A stretch of DNA of 64,000 bases from contig LUCM01008207.1 in assembly GCA_008360955.1 (NCBI GenBank), positions 70,111-134,110 on the forward strand, given 5' to 3'. Positions 38,801 to 52,089 of this stretch are shown in pieces; position 1 is the first letter of the stretch; each line of letters opens with the position of its first letter. This DNA is from Fasciolopsis buskii (taxonomy: Eukaryota; Platyhelminthes; Trematoda; Plagiorchiida; Fasciolidae). Made by a program: the position numbers and the translations under genes. Under the pieces are notes generated by a model. The model saw nothing but the letters and a program-made list of their open reading frames with translations. It was not told the origin of the DNA and made no database searches.

Positions 38801-41800
38801 CTTACCGGGTACGGTAATTGGAAACCCGACAGGTCTTGGCTTGCTTCCTCCAGTAAATGTCACCTTAGCAACCGAGGTCTTGAGAACTGCATCACTTCTA
38901 TCTATACCGACACCAAACATGTAGATAGACCGAGATGAGAGGTGATTTTCCTCTTCCCATTGGTGTCTTCATGCGAATCAGAAATCGAACTGGAAAGAGT
39001 TCAATTAGGTAGAAAATATCGATCATCGAGTTTCAAGTAGTCCTGCGTTTGACAGCTGGATAAATCTATTCAGTTCAACATCGGCTCTAACCCAGCAGAT
39101 AAGAATTATGTTGATCTGTCCTGAAAATGACATTAAACAAACTTTTGATAGAAAAGATCCCTTAAGTTCTTATATTATTAAGAATGCGACTAAGCAATGA
39201 TGGAATTTTGGACGTTTTGTTTGCAGGTTCGATCAGTCACGGATGTGTCGCCAGCATATTCAATCCCAAGATGTCTTTAGGTTTTGGGTAGTATGAATTT
39301 TCAAGCTTTTATGTCATTCAATTTACACGAAGTCCGGACATCGGATATTTTATAGATGCTTCCTTTTGATTTGTTAGTGAAAAGTTTACATTCAAAGGTA
39401 ATTGCTTTTAGGATAATCTCAGGGAATTTTTTCCAGCATTTCATGCACTGAATTCTGATCATTCGAAATAACATGCAAGAAAAACCATGTTTTCTCTTCG
39501 TCCACTTTGACATGTTTCAGCGAGTACAAAAAGTTTTGAACACTGACAATAAAGCAGCTTGATTCACTAATCAGGGGTTCCAAGTGTCACCAAGTTTTAT
39601 GGTTAAGTTCCTGAAGAGGGAACTGATTGACCTCGTTGGGATGTCATCCTTGTGCAGTTTTGCCTATTCCTACAAATGGGCAGTTAGCTCTCATCCTTCA
39701 TAGTTTATTTGTGTATGTCTTTTCGATTTCTTGTATTGTTGGGGGTGTTATCTGACTATATTTTCCGGTTGTTTGGCAGTATTTGTTTCAAGCAGACGGC
39801 ATATGGGCGAAGAATTTAATAGTTGTTTTGTCTTCTCAGCATGGTTGGCTGAACCCATAACTATCTTCATTCTTATTTGATAAGCAGGCAATATGGTGTT
39901 TTTCTTACTTCACTTGGTCTTTAAAACGCAACGTTGTCTAGGCCAGAGCGGGTGTCAAACGATCGTGTACGGTACATCACGGAGACTATGATTTCTTTCA
40001 TCTCGGAATTGTACTCTCCAGAAAACCTCGATGAAGTAATGCACGTTCAACTTCGGTTAGACATTATTTTGGTGTTACATTTCCCAGGAAGAACTTTAAT
40101 CCTTTTCCAAGAATATTCTCCTCTTGTATTGGCAGCATCCAAAATGAATGATTTTTGACCCACTTGTTGTCTCCACTTTCATCGCTACCATCTGCCGGTT
40201 TCGGATGTCTCCTATATTGACGTTTCCGTTTCCTTCACCCGACGGTTGCAACCCTATAGGTCAATGCACGCTTCGATTTACGCAATGGTTTGGTCGTCAT
40301 TTGCTTTCTCAAAATGATAGTTTTCTTCGTTCACTACATTCTCATACTTATTTATATGATGGCAGGTATTCGTGATTAGGCCATGTACCATGCATTCCCC
40401 ACCATACTTTCTGTCACCCCTAAATCCAGAAAACTGACATATGATCCATGGTTGGGACTCACTGGAATACGGTTTCTTCTGTAGCACTCGTGGAGGGTGA
40501 AAGACTGTTTGGGAGTCGACGCTTGTCAACTGGTAGTGAAACGTGAAACCCCCAACTCTGTCCGTCCAAGGCTTCGAAGTTGAAAGATACATGTCCAGGT
40601 ATAAAGACTATAACGGAATCCGCTAGTATTTCCTTTTTCCTGATCAAACATTTTTCCCGAATTCGCAGAAAAAAGAATTAAGATGATCACATGTGTGAGA
40701 AGGAATCTGTCCAAACACCGAGCGAGTGGTAATAAAAATTATTGGCGCACAACTGTTGCAGTCTGCGGATTTAAAAGATGGATGACGTAATCGTTTCACA
40801 CACAATTAAATGGACGAAGACTACAGTTAATTAGTCGTTTGTATCATTACTCGTGCGGTGCTTGTAAAGAGGACACTCTAACTGACACTGATTTTCTATT
40901 TCATGACATATTTCAACAGCCTGGTGATAAGAAAGACAGAATGTTCATCAAGCCGAAGGTGAACCGGCATTGATGTATCGATAAACAACCAACATCGTTG
41001 GTACAAATATTACGGGACTGGACTTATGGGCTGACAACGTTGTGTATGCATGGTGTAAAATTCCCAAACTAAAATATAGTAATATTGAAAACTCGAATCT
41101 AATGTCTGAGTGTTTCGTCTCACTGAGACAAGCGGTTAGCCAGACTTTGCATCACGACTTTTATTATCACGGTTAATGCGTGTATCATTGGATCAGTTTA
41201 TCAGTTTGCTGACGTAGTTATCATCGTGTCCCGTCGATCAAACTAGCAAGAATATTACGGGTGCAAAATAATGCCACGTGGTCCACTTTGCACTTGCATG
41301 TGACCACATATCAGGGAAAAAGTTTCATTCAATGACCACATCCGCTCAAGTGGAATATAATAGAAAAAAATAGATCAAGGAAATGAACTTTATACACGGC
41401 GATTAAAAAAAAAGCCTGGTACAATTTTTCCATTTTTTACAAAATTCGGACCATGTAAGTAGCAGGTGATTTTCAAAAAAGTGTGAAAACTGGGATTCAG
41501 AACCTAGTATCGATACGTTAGATTACAGTTGCACAGTTTTTTTCACCCTTCAAAATGATATCGAAATATAGGGATGTAAGGACCAAAACAGATGGCTGAT
41601 TCCGACAAAAAGGTTTCCAGGATACGTGTTTACAGGAATTAGCGAAACCTCCCGTGCGAAAATGAGCAGAAAAGATCCGTGTTTGCAACCGAGTCAATAC
41701 ATAAAATTTACCTAAAGCAATGCATTAAGTGCAAATGTCCGAGAAATCTGACATAAACGTAATTTGTGTTGTCAAACGGCTAATGCTATCTCTAAAAAAC

Positions 41801-44800
41801 GAAATTTTTGTCTATGCTGGGAAAAACACGGCGCGCCTAGCTAACTTCTTACCCGATGAAGATGGTGTTTTTGGTCAATGTTTCTTGGTTCCGGTATGCT
41901 TATAGGTCCATTAATTGTCTGTAACGCCAATAAATAATCAAGGATTCGAATCTGACGTGCCGGCAACACAATGGTAGATGTCAGTTCAACTTCACTAAGG
42001 TCACTACCACAGCGATCTACTGAGACCTTAGGGGTTCCTGTGCTGTTACAACGTACTGGGTCTTGGTTGCCGCTTCCTCTTATACGTTAGGTCATATTGG
42101 CTGTCAGGCATGCGACTTCGACTGCACTCGTGTATCAGATGTCTCAAAAATTGCTTCGTAATTTTTGCAAAAGCACACTTAAATTTTGGATTACAGTCTA
42201 ACTCCCGGGAGCAGCCAATCACTAATTTCAACAGCGTACATGGCAAGCCATCTTTTGCGTCTGAGTATGTCTGTCGGTACACCGACTTTACTGATTCGAA
42301 GAAAACTCAGTTAGAACTAACAGAAGCGCAGAGAAGTATTTTCGTCCAAGGTTAGATCTCTAAATATTGAGTTTTTAGTGAGTAACTAAAACTGTTTGTC
42401 TTGCCGAAACAAACATCATGTTGAAAACCTTCCGGTTCAGCATGTAACACCGTAATGAATCAGATATTTGATACTGTGTTCATATTACTTAGAAGAAAGT
42501 TAAGAAGATTCCTGACAACCCGCTGAGTCGCTTAACCAGCAGGTATGCTAGAAATTTATCCGTCATCTGTTTTTTTCGCCTATGACTCATTGATGATCCG
42601 CTGGGTTGACCAAAGTGGGATTTTTCACGACAGTATGCTTGATGTATTGCTTGAAATACCGAGTCTATGAACGCCGATGAACGATGGACCCGCCCTGCAC
42701 TCCACCTGTTCTTTTGGTCATTTAGATATGGCGTCCGGCCACCCAAGCATGAAATTACTTTGGGACTCTTCACGCCACAAATCACTAGACTTTTGGTGGT
42801 CACATCCAATGTGTTGGATGAAAAATACTCCCAAGCTAGGCGTGCTTTTACCCGACGTATGTCGAGGTGAAAGAAAACTACTCTGCTCAAGATTATACGC
42901 ATATTAATTTCTGGCAGAGTGCGACAAAATGTCTCTTTCGGAAGCACGACTACTCTTCTTAAGTTGTACATTGTTTTAGAATTTGAAAAATACCTTTGTC
43001 GTCAAAAACAGATTTATCCAAATCCCTGGTCCCTTCTATTTTGATCGTTTGAAGCATTTTTTCGTCCGGAGTAAACAAACTGGACAGACGCAGAAAGACT
43101 GGCCAACAATTTCCCAGAGTTTCTGGCTAGCAAGTTCCGTCGTGTTAGCCTTTGCGAGCCACCACATTCAGTACATCAGTCGACAAAATCAAACGGGTCG
43201 CCAAAATAACGCACTCAACCCTTTCCACTAGAATGTGAGACAGTTAAATTCCGCCTTATTACACTAATAACTCCTTCTCCACACAGGCTAACACTCGAGG
43301 CATTTGAATAGTCACTCTGTTTGGGCAGTGGTGCGTGAAATAGCAAAATTGATTTGTTTGATGAGCAGAAAAAATACCCTCTGTGATAAGATTTTAACCA
43401 GAACATAAGGAACTCTGTGTTCGCTTTTGAATGTGTTGAGTTTCTTATACGAAAAGCAAGAGGCTGGAGTATTTCATTCGTTTAATATTGTTCAAATCGT
43501 GGTCTCGTCCACTTTAAAACGTAGGATATAATTTTACAGAAAAAATCATTGAGAAACGTGTTTAGTGAGTTATTTACCCTCTACATTGTGGTGTCAAAAG
43601 ATTTCAGTTTTTTTAGCTTATTAATTTACTGTCACGATAGCATCTTAAGTGGTTGACGCGGTGCACTTCGATGTCCCTGATCCATAGTCGAATATGATAT
43701 ACTCGGAGATCCATCCTTAGTAAAAATCTCCACTTCCTGTTTACCAATGAATATCAAACCCCAATTAACATGAACTACCCCAATCATCAGTAGCTTTAAC
43801 CTGTTTATGCAGGGATATTCGTTCATTGATTATTCGATCAAATAGGTGCTTTCGTCGAACAATGGAGCTCGTTAGCATGCATAAGCATGAAGTAGGTTAA
43901 TTTGCAAGACCCCTGCAAACAAAGTGCTCAGATTTTCAGGCTCCATTATGATTTTATCTTTCAAGTTCCGACGAATTTGTTTTGGCAACAAAGGTTAGTC
44001 ATGTCAAAATGGCCTTTCTACAGTTTACAAACAAATAAAATTAAAAACAAACTTGTAGATATCTTTACCGATTTTGCCTCTTGAGCACTAGGGCCTTCAT
44101 GAACAAATTACAATCAGGGATACTTACAGTTAGGGGACTGAAATGCTTGGCCTCTTCATGAGTTAAATTCAAGCTATTTATCTAGCTGCCTGCACGGACT
44201 GAATATGATAGCCGCCTGATTAAGTAAACTTATAATTGCAGATCTAAAAGCACACCACTTACGACTGTCTGTCTTTTCTGCAGAACAGCGCTATCTATTT
44301 CAGAGACAACAAATTCGGCCAAAGGCGTCATTGAGCCTTAGTGGTTCATGCGAGAGGAGCTTCCATTGGTAGAGATTGAGGGAAGGTTCCAAGAAGAGAA
44401 TCACTAGATAGCCTAAAATACACAACTGATAACTCATGAATTGTCCGACAGTGAATCACAACTAATTCAGGGGTGCTAGACCCCGATGGCTAAGACTGGC
44501 ACAACAACGTGCCTGCTTTAAGACGCCTGTCTCTTTGTATGATTATAATCCCCGATAATTGGCGTCCTCAGGATAAAATGTCATGTCCAACTATCTGCAG
44601 TCGCCTACCCCTGTCCAGACCGATTTTTAATGCGATCTACTTCATCGTCGGGTACAGTGGCGCGGTTGGTATACGCGTGCAAACACAATCCCAGGCGTAA
44701 GTCACGTGCCCGATTGTGTTTTCATTCGCCGGTGAACTAACGACGTCTGCTTCGACGCAGATATGAAATAGACCAATCCAGTTGCTCATAGTAAAATTCT

Positions 44801-47800
44801 CTCAACCTATGCTTGAATAAGATACCTGCGTATTACCGAATCTGGCTTAAGAGGTACGTAGACCGAGACGATAGACCGTTAGAAAGCACATCAATCCTTT
44901 GGAAACGTAAGCTCATTTGCTTCTGGCTACCGTGACTTTTACTGTTATTTGCTTCGATATTTTCTAGAGTATTTTGAATATATGCAATGGCATCATGATG
45001 CACATTTTTGTAAGGTCTCCATTTATCCAAAGTAACCAGTACTAGTGCATGATTAACCGTGAAACGAAGATTTAACATCATTGCTTCGAGTTGATATGCT
45101 CATTGTAAGGCCCGTGCTTAGACTGTCACCACTTGATTCAGTAAAACCAAACAATGACAAAAGGTCTTCATGACGCTTATTTCACTAATTTATTTTTATG
45201 CACACCGTCCATCATTATTTAGTTCCTGGGTACTTATTTAAAATCAGTACATTGAAATATTGTTTCGGACAGATTCTGTCCGCTTGTTGAATGTTCTGTT
45301 ATGTATATGTGGTGTTTGAACGTTGTATTTCGGTCCATTTCACCCTGAAGATATTGTCTGCCTCGGCTATTATCAGTCCTGCTCATATTCATGCGCGACA
45401 TTTTTCCTTCCCAAATGAATTAAATTATATGCATTATGAAGCAGAAATCAAATTTCGGAACTGCACTAGACGTCATTAGTGTCCTGGATTGTTCTCAGTT
45501 CACATCAGAAATTGTTACTCTAAGCCATTATGCAAGATCAGACGTTTCCGAGACTCTCGGCACTATCTGCCGTGAGTCTAGTGACTGCTGGAACTGTAAC
45601 GACATAGATAAACTGTTTGGTTTGGTGATAATATACCAGTGAGCAAAAGTTCAAAATTCGGATGAACAGATAGCGGTTAATGTTGGTGTACACTGTTCGT
45701 AAAGATTCATCATTACTGCAGTCTACTTCTTGAACGTATACGTGATCCCATATTTCCTCACCTCATAATTCACGTATGAACATTTTTAAGCCATTGGTGC
45801 GTACTCAAAGCTATCTGTTCCTGCAATTGATGAGGTTTGGATGAAGCCCAAATAAAGTGGATCGAAAGCGAATACATATAATCCAAATCACAGTCATTAA
45901 GACATACAGTGATGTAGCATGCGGGCTCGAGGAGAATCACACTGGGCAACCAACTGTGGCTATGAGTTTTTAGGGACAGCCCACAATAAGTTCATGCGTT
46001 TTAAGTGCTTTTGGCCAAAAGTCTACGTTGAGTTCGACCTAACCGTCAGCAAACAACCACGCTGTTACGTGCACGCATGAAAGCGGTCAATTCTCAGCAG
46101 ATTTCACGTTCCACCGATGAGGACGCGTGAGTGAATATACACCAAACACCTGGCCAGCTTGAGCGAGCGTGCTGAAACAGTCAAAAATGGGAAGTTGATT
46201 AAATATCGAAGTAAAGCCTGTTATGATTCATGTTCCTATCAAGAAAAAGACGAATATATAGTATAGATTGGAGTCGAACTAAGATTCGAAACCTTGGTAG
46301 GATTTTGTACGGTCGTTGTCCCATCAGTCCCATTGTCCCGTTAGTCTCGGCCATTCATTAAGAGGAACAAACATGGCCAGCATGTGCATGAATCACGTTA
46401 ACAGAATTTCGCTCCTGGTTTCTGGTGAGCGGTTCCAGAAAGTAAATTCACAGTTGAAAATCATGCTGATCTAGACATCTTTATTATTCCACGTGATAAT
46501 TAAAGGTTTTACCGCAGCGTATCGACTGTGTTATCAAGTGATAATTTATCTCCAAACCCAGAAGCATATATTCCCTGGGGACCAAGTAACTCAGGCATTT
46601 ATAGGTCCACGTGACACTGATTTTTGTGAACTTATTGTCACCTTCTGACGCCAAGAATTGTCTTGTTAACTGAAGTGGAGACAGATTTCTCAAGAACATG
46701 CATTGTGTTCTAGACGATACCCAGACAGCTTGATTTCCTTCCAAAATATGCACGTTACTGATTACTTTACCGTTTATTTTTCAGTTTGGGCCAAAAGTCA
46801 AGAACTGAACAGTTTTTGTCACATTTCCTACTATTTGCTACAGCGATATTACTACTACCACTACTATTACTACTAGATTAGTAGTAGTATTGCCAGTAGC
46901 AGTAGTTATGGCATTATTGCTAGTACTGACAATAATAGTGGTGTTTAAAACCTAATGGTGGACATCTATTAACCCGACTCTGTGAGCAGTGCCGCTTTCT
47001 GTTTACCCCAAATTGTCACTCTTGTGGGTGTCATCACTAGCCCATGTATCTGTATGTATGCATACAAATAACCAATCCCTAAGTCGCCGTGCAAATAAGC
47101 GTACAAACATATAAACCATAGTTAGTAATTCTCATCCGTCAGTCTCTAGATGCATGTGCAAGTTCTCCTGGTTAATATCGTCCATATGTGAACACTATCA
47201 AATCCATTTGCGTGAGCCATTCTTGTAAATGTGTTTGTGTGTGGTGGAATTTAACCGGCTGATTTTCCGCGAAATGTGTATGACAGTGTTTGCATAACTG
47301 TTTACACGCATGTCCACCGTAAATGTATGGTTGCAAGGACACTTTGTCCTTTTTAGGCTCCCTCCAGAGAGCAATGACTTACTAGCGGAGTCATTCTTTG
47401 GTCCAGTTAAAATCTGCATAGTACGTGCCCTGATTTGGGCCAGATATAGAACAGAAGTACCACTACACTAGAGCGACGTTTCACCAAAACTGGATTGCAT
47501 TCTCGTCTTTGGTTTGGTGCTTGTTCATCGCTAATGGTTGCACTCCCAGCGTCTTTCACGTGGAAGGATTGGGTTAGAATCTATCCCCGGTAAGGGCTAA
47601 TGAGAGCGGAACTCCCACCTGGTACTTCGGAAGCATTAGCTTGATCGGATGACCTGAAGATCTATGCGTAAAATATGTGGTTGATTCGTAGAAAATTCAT
47701 TTAACAGCAATCCGATATACTACTCGCAAATAATTGCGAGGTATACATGGATCCAGCAGTGCCGGTGAAGTTTGTTATCGAGTGCGTTCACATTTTCTGT

Positions 47801-48329
47801 TCTCTGTTGGCGAACCGGTAGTCAATAATTTTTCTGATGGTCTCACGCATTTATATTCAGAGATGAAAGCTGCAAAAGTTCAAGGTTTGTGCTGTTTTGT
47901 CCGTATAGTTGTTTGAGAGACTCACGTTTGAAGCCAAACGCGTTTTAAGGAGACAGTGAAAGAGAATGGGAGTCCACTTAGTCAGTAAGGTTTAGTGGAT
48001 TGCCAAGGACAGAATGCTGAGATGAGCTTCCTGCGGAATACGTCAGTAACAACATGAAAGATCATGACAGAGCCTAGACAAATAGTCGCATCCAGTCGCA
48101 TTCGACAAGAGTTTGATCTTTACGCTTTTCCTCATTTATATGAAAGTGAGAACTAGAGTTCATTGCACTTATGAACCTGTTGCCTTAAATAAAAAAAGAA
48201 AGACATTTGAGGATGTTCACTAGTAGGTTGTAATAGAAAAACCATTCGGTTAGTAATCTTACGTTTTAGCTTCGGTCTTTGTAACTCTTAGACTTGCTGT
48301 AGCTTACTAGTTTTTCCGTGGCTTCCTCA
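35891..48329. other. Long intergenic stretch, nothing recognised apart from a triplet tract
   Basis: The longest frame is 42489-42971 minus (160 codons) with no known domain; overlapping frames lie on plus. No RNA gene is supported. Confidence 0.4.
46848..46908. repeat. ACT/AGT triplet tract forming a palindrome
   Basis: ACTACTACCACTACTATTACTACT-type repeats are followed by AGTAGTAGTATTGCCAGTAGCAGTAG, so the two halves can pair around GATTA. Confidence 0.8.
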
Positions 48330-49930
48330 TGGTTCCATCAATATGAAAGAGAAAGTGTGAAGGATAAATAATGAATGACCAACTTCAAAGTTGAAGAACT
48401 ATGTAGATGGACAAAGATTTCGAATGCAACAATATGACTGACTGCAGCATTCAGATGTATCGCCTTTTGTTTCCAACTATCACATGCGGGCATCCAGTAG
48501 ACCCCGACCCGGCAGCCAAATTGTAACCATACTTGCTACTTCATGAGCCATGGTTTTCTTACCTTTTGCCATGCATTCCTCTGACCACAACAACCCATCA
48601 TGCAACCGGTACCTGCCTCGTAGAATAGAGTACAATGTGACAATCGCTATGTGGGCATCTGCAAAGTATAGTACAATCACATTAATCTATTTACATTCAT
48701 TGATGCTTTCAAAGATAGAGCCCCAGGACCCAGTACCTCATGCTTAACCTCTAAATCATTCATTGAATCCTCCCACCTTATTGTATCAGTGCTATAAAAA
48801 AGACATCGGTGTTCAAACACCGAGAGGTCTTTTCTTCTCAAAATTCATGTTCCTCAGCCTCATAGCAGCACCGACCTCACTACTATTTTGTACGCTCGAC
48901 CCTTGCTTGACAACCGGAAGCCAGGCCGATATCAAAAATGTTTCACTTTAGCTAATTCCAATCTAGTCTTCCGTATGTGCAAAGGCATTATCTTATATAC
49001 GAACACCGTTTGAAATACAACTACCTAAGTAACCAATGCTTTCCACCTTACCCATTTGCTCTCACGCAAGAACAAGGTTCGATTTCGTGTCATTCCAATG
49101 CTGGAACAACATTTTACATTTCGAAGGTGAAAAAAGGTATCCCGCATATACATACACTGTCGTTTGGACAGTCGAGAACGTGCAATTTACATATTTCCTC
49201 ATTCAATAGCACAGCATTCCAGGCCAGACAGTTTCCTGTTTGAGGAAATGCCAATGCTACTATTAATAAATCAGGATGGAACCATTTGCATTATGATCTC
49301 CGTGACAAAGTTAAAAAAGAAAGGCAACCCTGACTCGCGCTACTTCTCGTGGTGAACTCCGATCATAATTCGTCGTAAACACGAAATAGACCTCTGGAGC
49401 ATGAATACAGAGAGTTCAAATTAGATACGAATTTCTCATTGAGGTAACACTCCAGAATCGCACGATCGACTAGGTCGCACGCTGCCTTCAACTCACGGAA
49501 GACAGAGATGTGGGTCTTCGGACTGTATGCTTATGTTCTAACAATTGTCGCGGAGTGAAGATTTGGTCAATGGAACGCCGACCGCGTCGGAAACCGGCTT
49601 GGTTCTGTCTCGTACACCTTTCGCTGGCGCTATATAATTGGTGAACCGTTTGAACAAGATGATCAACAAGCTAATTCCTCTGTGATTTTCACGCAAACAT
49701 CTATAACTTTCATCGTAAATTGGAACAATTGTCCATTCATTCCAGTCTTTAAGAAGCTGTTCGCTTGTCCAGACTAATCCCAGGAGTTTTATTTCCGAAG
49801 TTGACAGTTCGCCATCTTTCTTGTAGACTAACAAAGGCAGCCCATTCAGCAACCTGTCTCCGTTTCTGGAAAATGGCAGGTACGTCTCAAAATCTATTCT
49901 TCGAAGTCGTTGTCTCCAGTCCGTCACCTT
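48330..49930 (-). mobile_element. RTE-clade LINE, reverse transcriptase and 3' end (broken)
   Basis: On minus, 49538-49927 is open for 129 codons and contains KDWNEWTIVPIY and ENHRGISLL, the signature of RTE-clade RTs. A frameshift near 49590 leads to NQAGFRRGR-SIDQIF-RQLLEHKHT. The next blocks are LKAA-D-VDRAIL (49440-49480), VYDELWSEFTT and QGC-L (49290-49380), YLGSCISNG (about 49010-49040), VRSVLL (near 48880) and DLSVFEHRC (48800-48830). A final open stretch, 48480-48680, ends in WLPGRGLLDARM, which matches the usual C-terminus. The YADD region seems deleted between about 49270 and 49115. The non-coding 3' end runs to about 48330. Confidence 0.87.
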
Positions 49931-49949
49931 GGGCCTAGCCCAATCCCAT

Positions 49950-50500
49950 TCCGGTCAATCAATCGAGAGCAACCAGATTGCCTCTGGCCGTTCAGCACGA
50001 CTGTTTCCGTTATATTTTGTCACGGTCACACGATTTAAGTGCACACAGGACAGAGTTCATTAGCCAATCATTCACGTTTGGTATCTGGCCTTCAACTCGA
50101 ATGTCATACCCGCTCGTCTCCGAGCTCATCAATCGGCCAACAAACTATGCAACCCGGCTGATTCCGTACTTTTCCCCGGGCTTGCAGCCGATCGAATTCC
50201 AAACCCGTGTGTTGTTAGGCTGATGTTAGGGCGGTTTACCAGCCAGCCCTGTTTTTCCGGGCCTAATTGTACTTCACTCGTATGAGTCATCGCACCACAG
50301 CAAATTGGTCTTATCGTTTGCTTCAGCACGCAGGCTTGTCTCGGAGTATCCACAGCGTGCACCAAGAGAATTGAAACGTTCCGAAACTGGATCAAAACGG
50401 AAATCTCTATTCTCTCACATCAAAGTAAACTGCCCCAGACTCTGACTGCTTACTTGTAACAGACTCAATAGCCATCCGCTCAGCACGGGTTGTTATCATA
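49950..50500 (-). repeat. Unidentified insertion within the RTE element
   Basis: This DNA lies where an intact RTE would have its RT-proximal linker, but no RTE block can be read in it. On minus, a short region near 49965-50025 (GGAAACAGTCGTGCTGA followed by GGCCAGAG) resembles plus-strand sequence near 28680-28715, which suggests a shared repeat family, possibly an LTR end. Confidence 0.35.
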
Positions 50501-50529
50501 AGCTAACTGAATCAGCTTCAGCTGAACCC

Positions 50530-50878
50530 GAGGTACCTGAGTGATTTATGATCTCGTAGGCCCTCAAACACGATGACGTCACCTTTGGCCTGGTTAGGGA
50601 AGTAAGCTAGGCTGAACTGTGACCATCACGACCATTCACAGGGCCAGAAATGGAGAGTCTCGACCAAATCGTTGCACAAACGGACAAAGTAGGATGAGCT
50701 GAATTTCGGACTGGCTCAACTCATCCCAATTCGCCCATTTGCATCTCCACTCGGCTGAGTTCCGCCATTCCAGGGGCCGTGAATGATGTCTATGGCCACA
50801 GTTCAGCCTAGCTCACTTGCCTGACCAGGCCAAAAGTGCCGTCAGCCCGTTTGACGTCTTAAATCACTCGAGTATCTC
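50530..50878. mobile_element. Foldback inverted repeat (MITE-like)
   Basis: The ends are GAGGTACCTGAGTGATTT at 50530 and AAATCACTCGAGTATCTC at 50861-50878. Inside, the arms pair over long blocks: AGGCTGAACTGTG with CACAGTTCAGCCT, TTTGGCCTGGT with ACCAGGCCAAA, and GGGATGAGTTG-type sequence near the centre. Arms are about 110-170 bp and clearly diverged. There is no open reading frame, and no clear target-site duplication was found. It lies inside the RTE element, between the linker and the RT. Confidence 0.8.
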
Positions 50879-51209
50879 AAATTCAATTAGGCAACGTTTA
50901 AATAGGATATGATGACTCATCCCTGACTGACAGGAGGATTTCGTTGTCGAGTCCGCCTGCTACAGCCAAGCGAAGTCAGCGTCTGTGTATTTTTATGTAG
51001 GGGTGAGGGATTAAAGATTTTCTTTTCGCTTTAGTTTCATTTACTTACTTATCTTGATACATCCTATAGCTGCATTGCTTCACTTCCTTTCGTGACTGGA
51101 GTGTCTGCTGTGGCGGTAGGTCAACTAAATCGCCTCCTAATGTGGTTGGCATAACAATCCGAAAGACGCTCGTGAGAATGGAACGGTGAGCCATCAAATA
51201 CCTTAACTA

Positions 51210-51480
51210 CCTAGCTGATGCGTCATTTCCACATGCCAGCACTTCTTATCAGCCGGTGAAGGTCGTGGCTATTGCGGATAGTTGCAGCCCTTTCCATTTC
51301 ATTAAGTTTCCCTGTCCGTCGATGCTCGCGCTCATTTGTCAGGTTCCTAGTCAGCTGATGCTGCAGGATTTTACGCGTCTCTTTGTATGTGACATCCGGA
51401 GTGACATAGCAACTGAAATCGAGGTTATACACCGTTTCTGATACGCATATTACTATTGACGGTTGGTTCCACATTCTCTC
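51210..51480 (-). pseudogene. RTE-clade LINE, endonuclease-RT linker fragment
   Basis: The minus frame 51223-51474 reads KILQHQLTRNLTNEREHRR, then NEMERAATIRNSHDLHRLIRSAG, which matches the linker of RTE elements (family form: ILR-LTRSLRNDRE...EMEKAA--GNSR-LFRLIRETG). It has the same strand and order as the RT at 48330-49930. It is most simply the upstream part of the same element, pushed about 1.2 kb away by later insertions. Confidence 0.75.
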
Positions 51481-51649
51481 CCATTCCCATAGAAATTTGA
51501 TATCGAAACCACGGGGAAAAACGAGGAATAATGAGGGCCAAAAATAAACGATGCGACTGCTTCTAGTTCGTTACACACATCATTTCTTCCAAACTCTTCC
51601 TTCACATCACCAATTGTTCGTGTCATCCATGGTGGTTCCATGGGCTATT

Positions 51650-51990
51650 GGGCTACTCCATAGCTCAGTCTAGAATAGACCCGTTTATCTGATGGTGCAC
51701 TGCCAACCTTTGCGCAACCTTGCGCGGTTTGGAAGTTAGTGGAGTTATTCTAAAGGAAACGGCGGTCGGTTGAGCGGTTCATGTGCCTTTTCTGGAAAAC
51801 ATCGCTCGGTCAACGGAACTTGACGGTAGAGAGTAACGCTATTTAGTTGCCGGATTACAGCCTTCAAGTGAGTTCCACCAGCGATTTTCCGATACGTCTA
51901 CCAGAGAGCGCCTGAAATGGTAAAATTCATCACACCCTCCGCGTTGCGACTGTCTGTCTGCGGTCGTTTATTCAGTGAGTTTTCTCCCAC
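51650..51990 (+). repeat. Diverged dispersed repeat, copy 1
   Basis: Aligned by eye with 54290-54630. Shared blocks include CGGTTCATGTGCCTTTTCTGG-type sequence (other copy: GATTCAGGTGCCTGTTCTTG), GAAAAC-T-GCT-GGTCAA, and CAGCGA-TT. No coding potential is seen. It could be an LTR, a DNA-transposon end or another interspersed repeat. Confidence 0.45.
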
Positions 51991-52012
51991 ATTATTCACG
52001 GTTAACTACCGT

Positions 52013-52086
<74 letters not shown>
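52013..52086. repeat. (TA)n microsatellite with two TG interruptions
   Basis: About 74 bases of TA with TG breaks near 52029 and 52051. Confidence 0.97.

Positions 52087-52089
<3 letters not shown>

Noticed and set aside
42489..42971. 160-codon minus-strand frame
   Set aside because: No domain or motif recognised, overlapping frames on plus, no splice context; length is compatible with chance in 64 kb.
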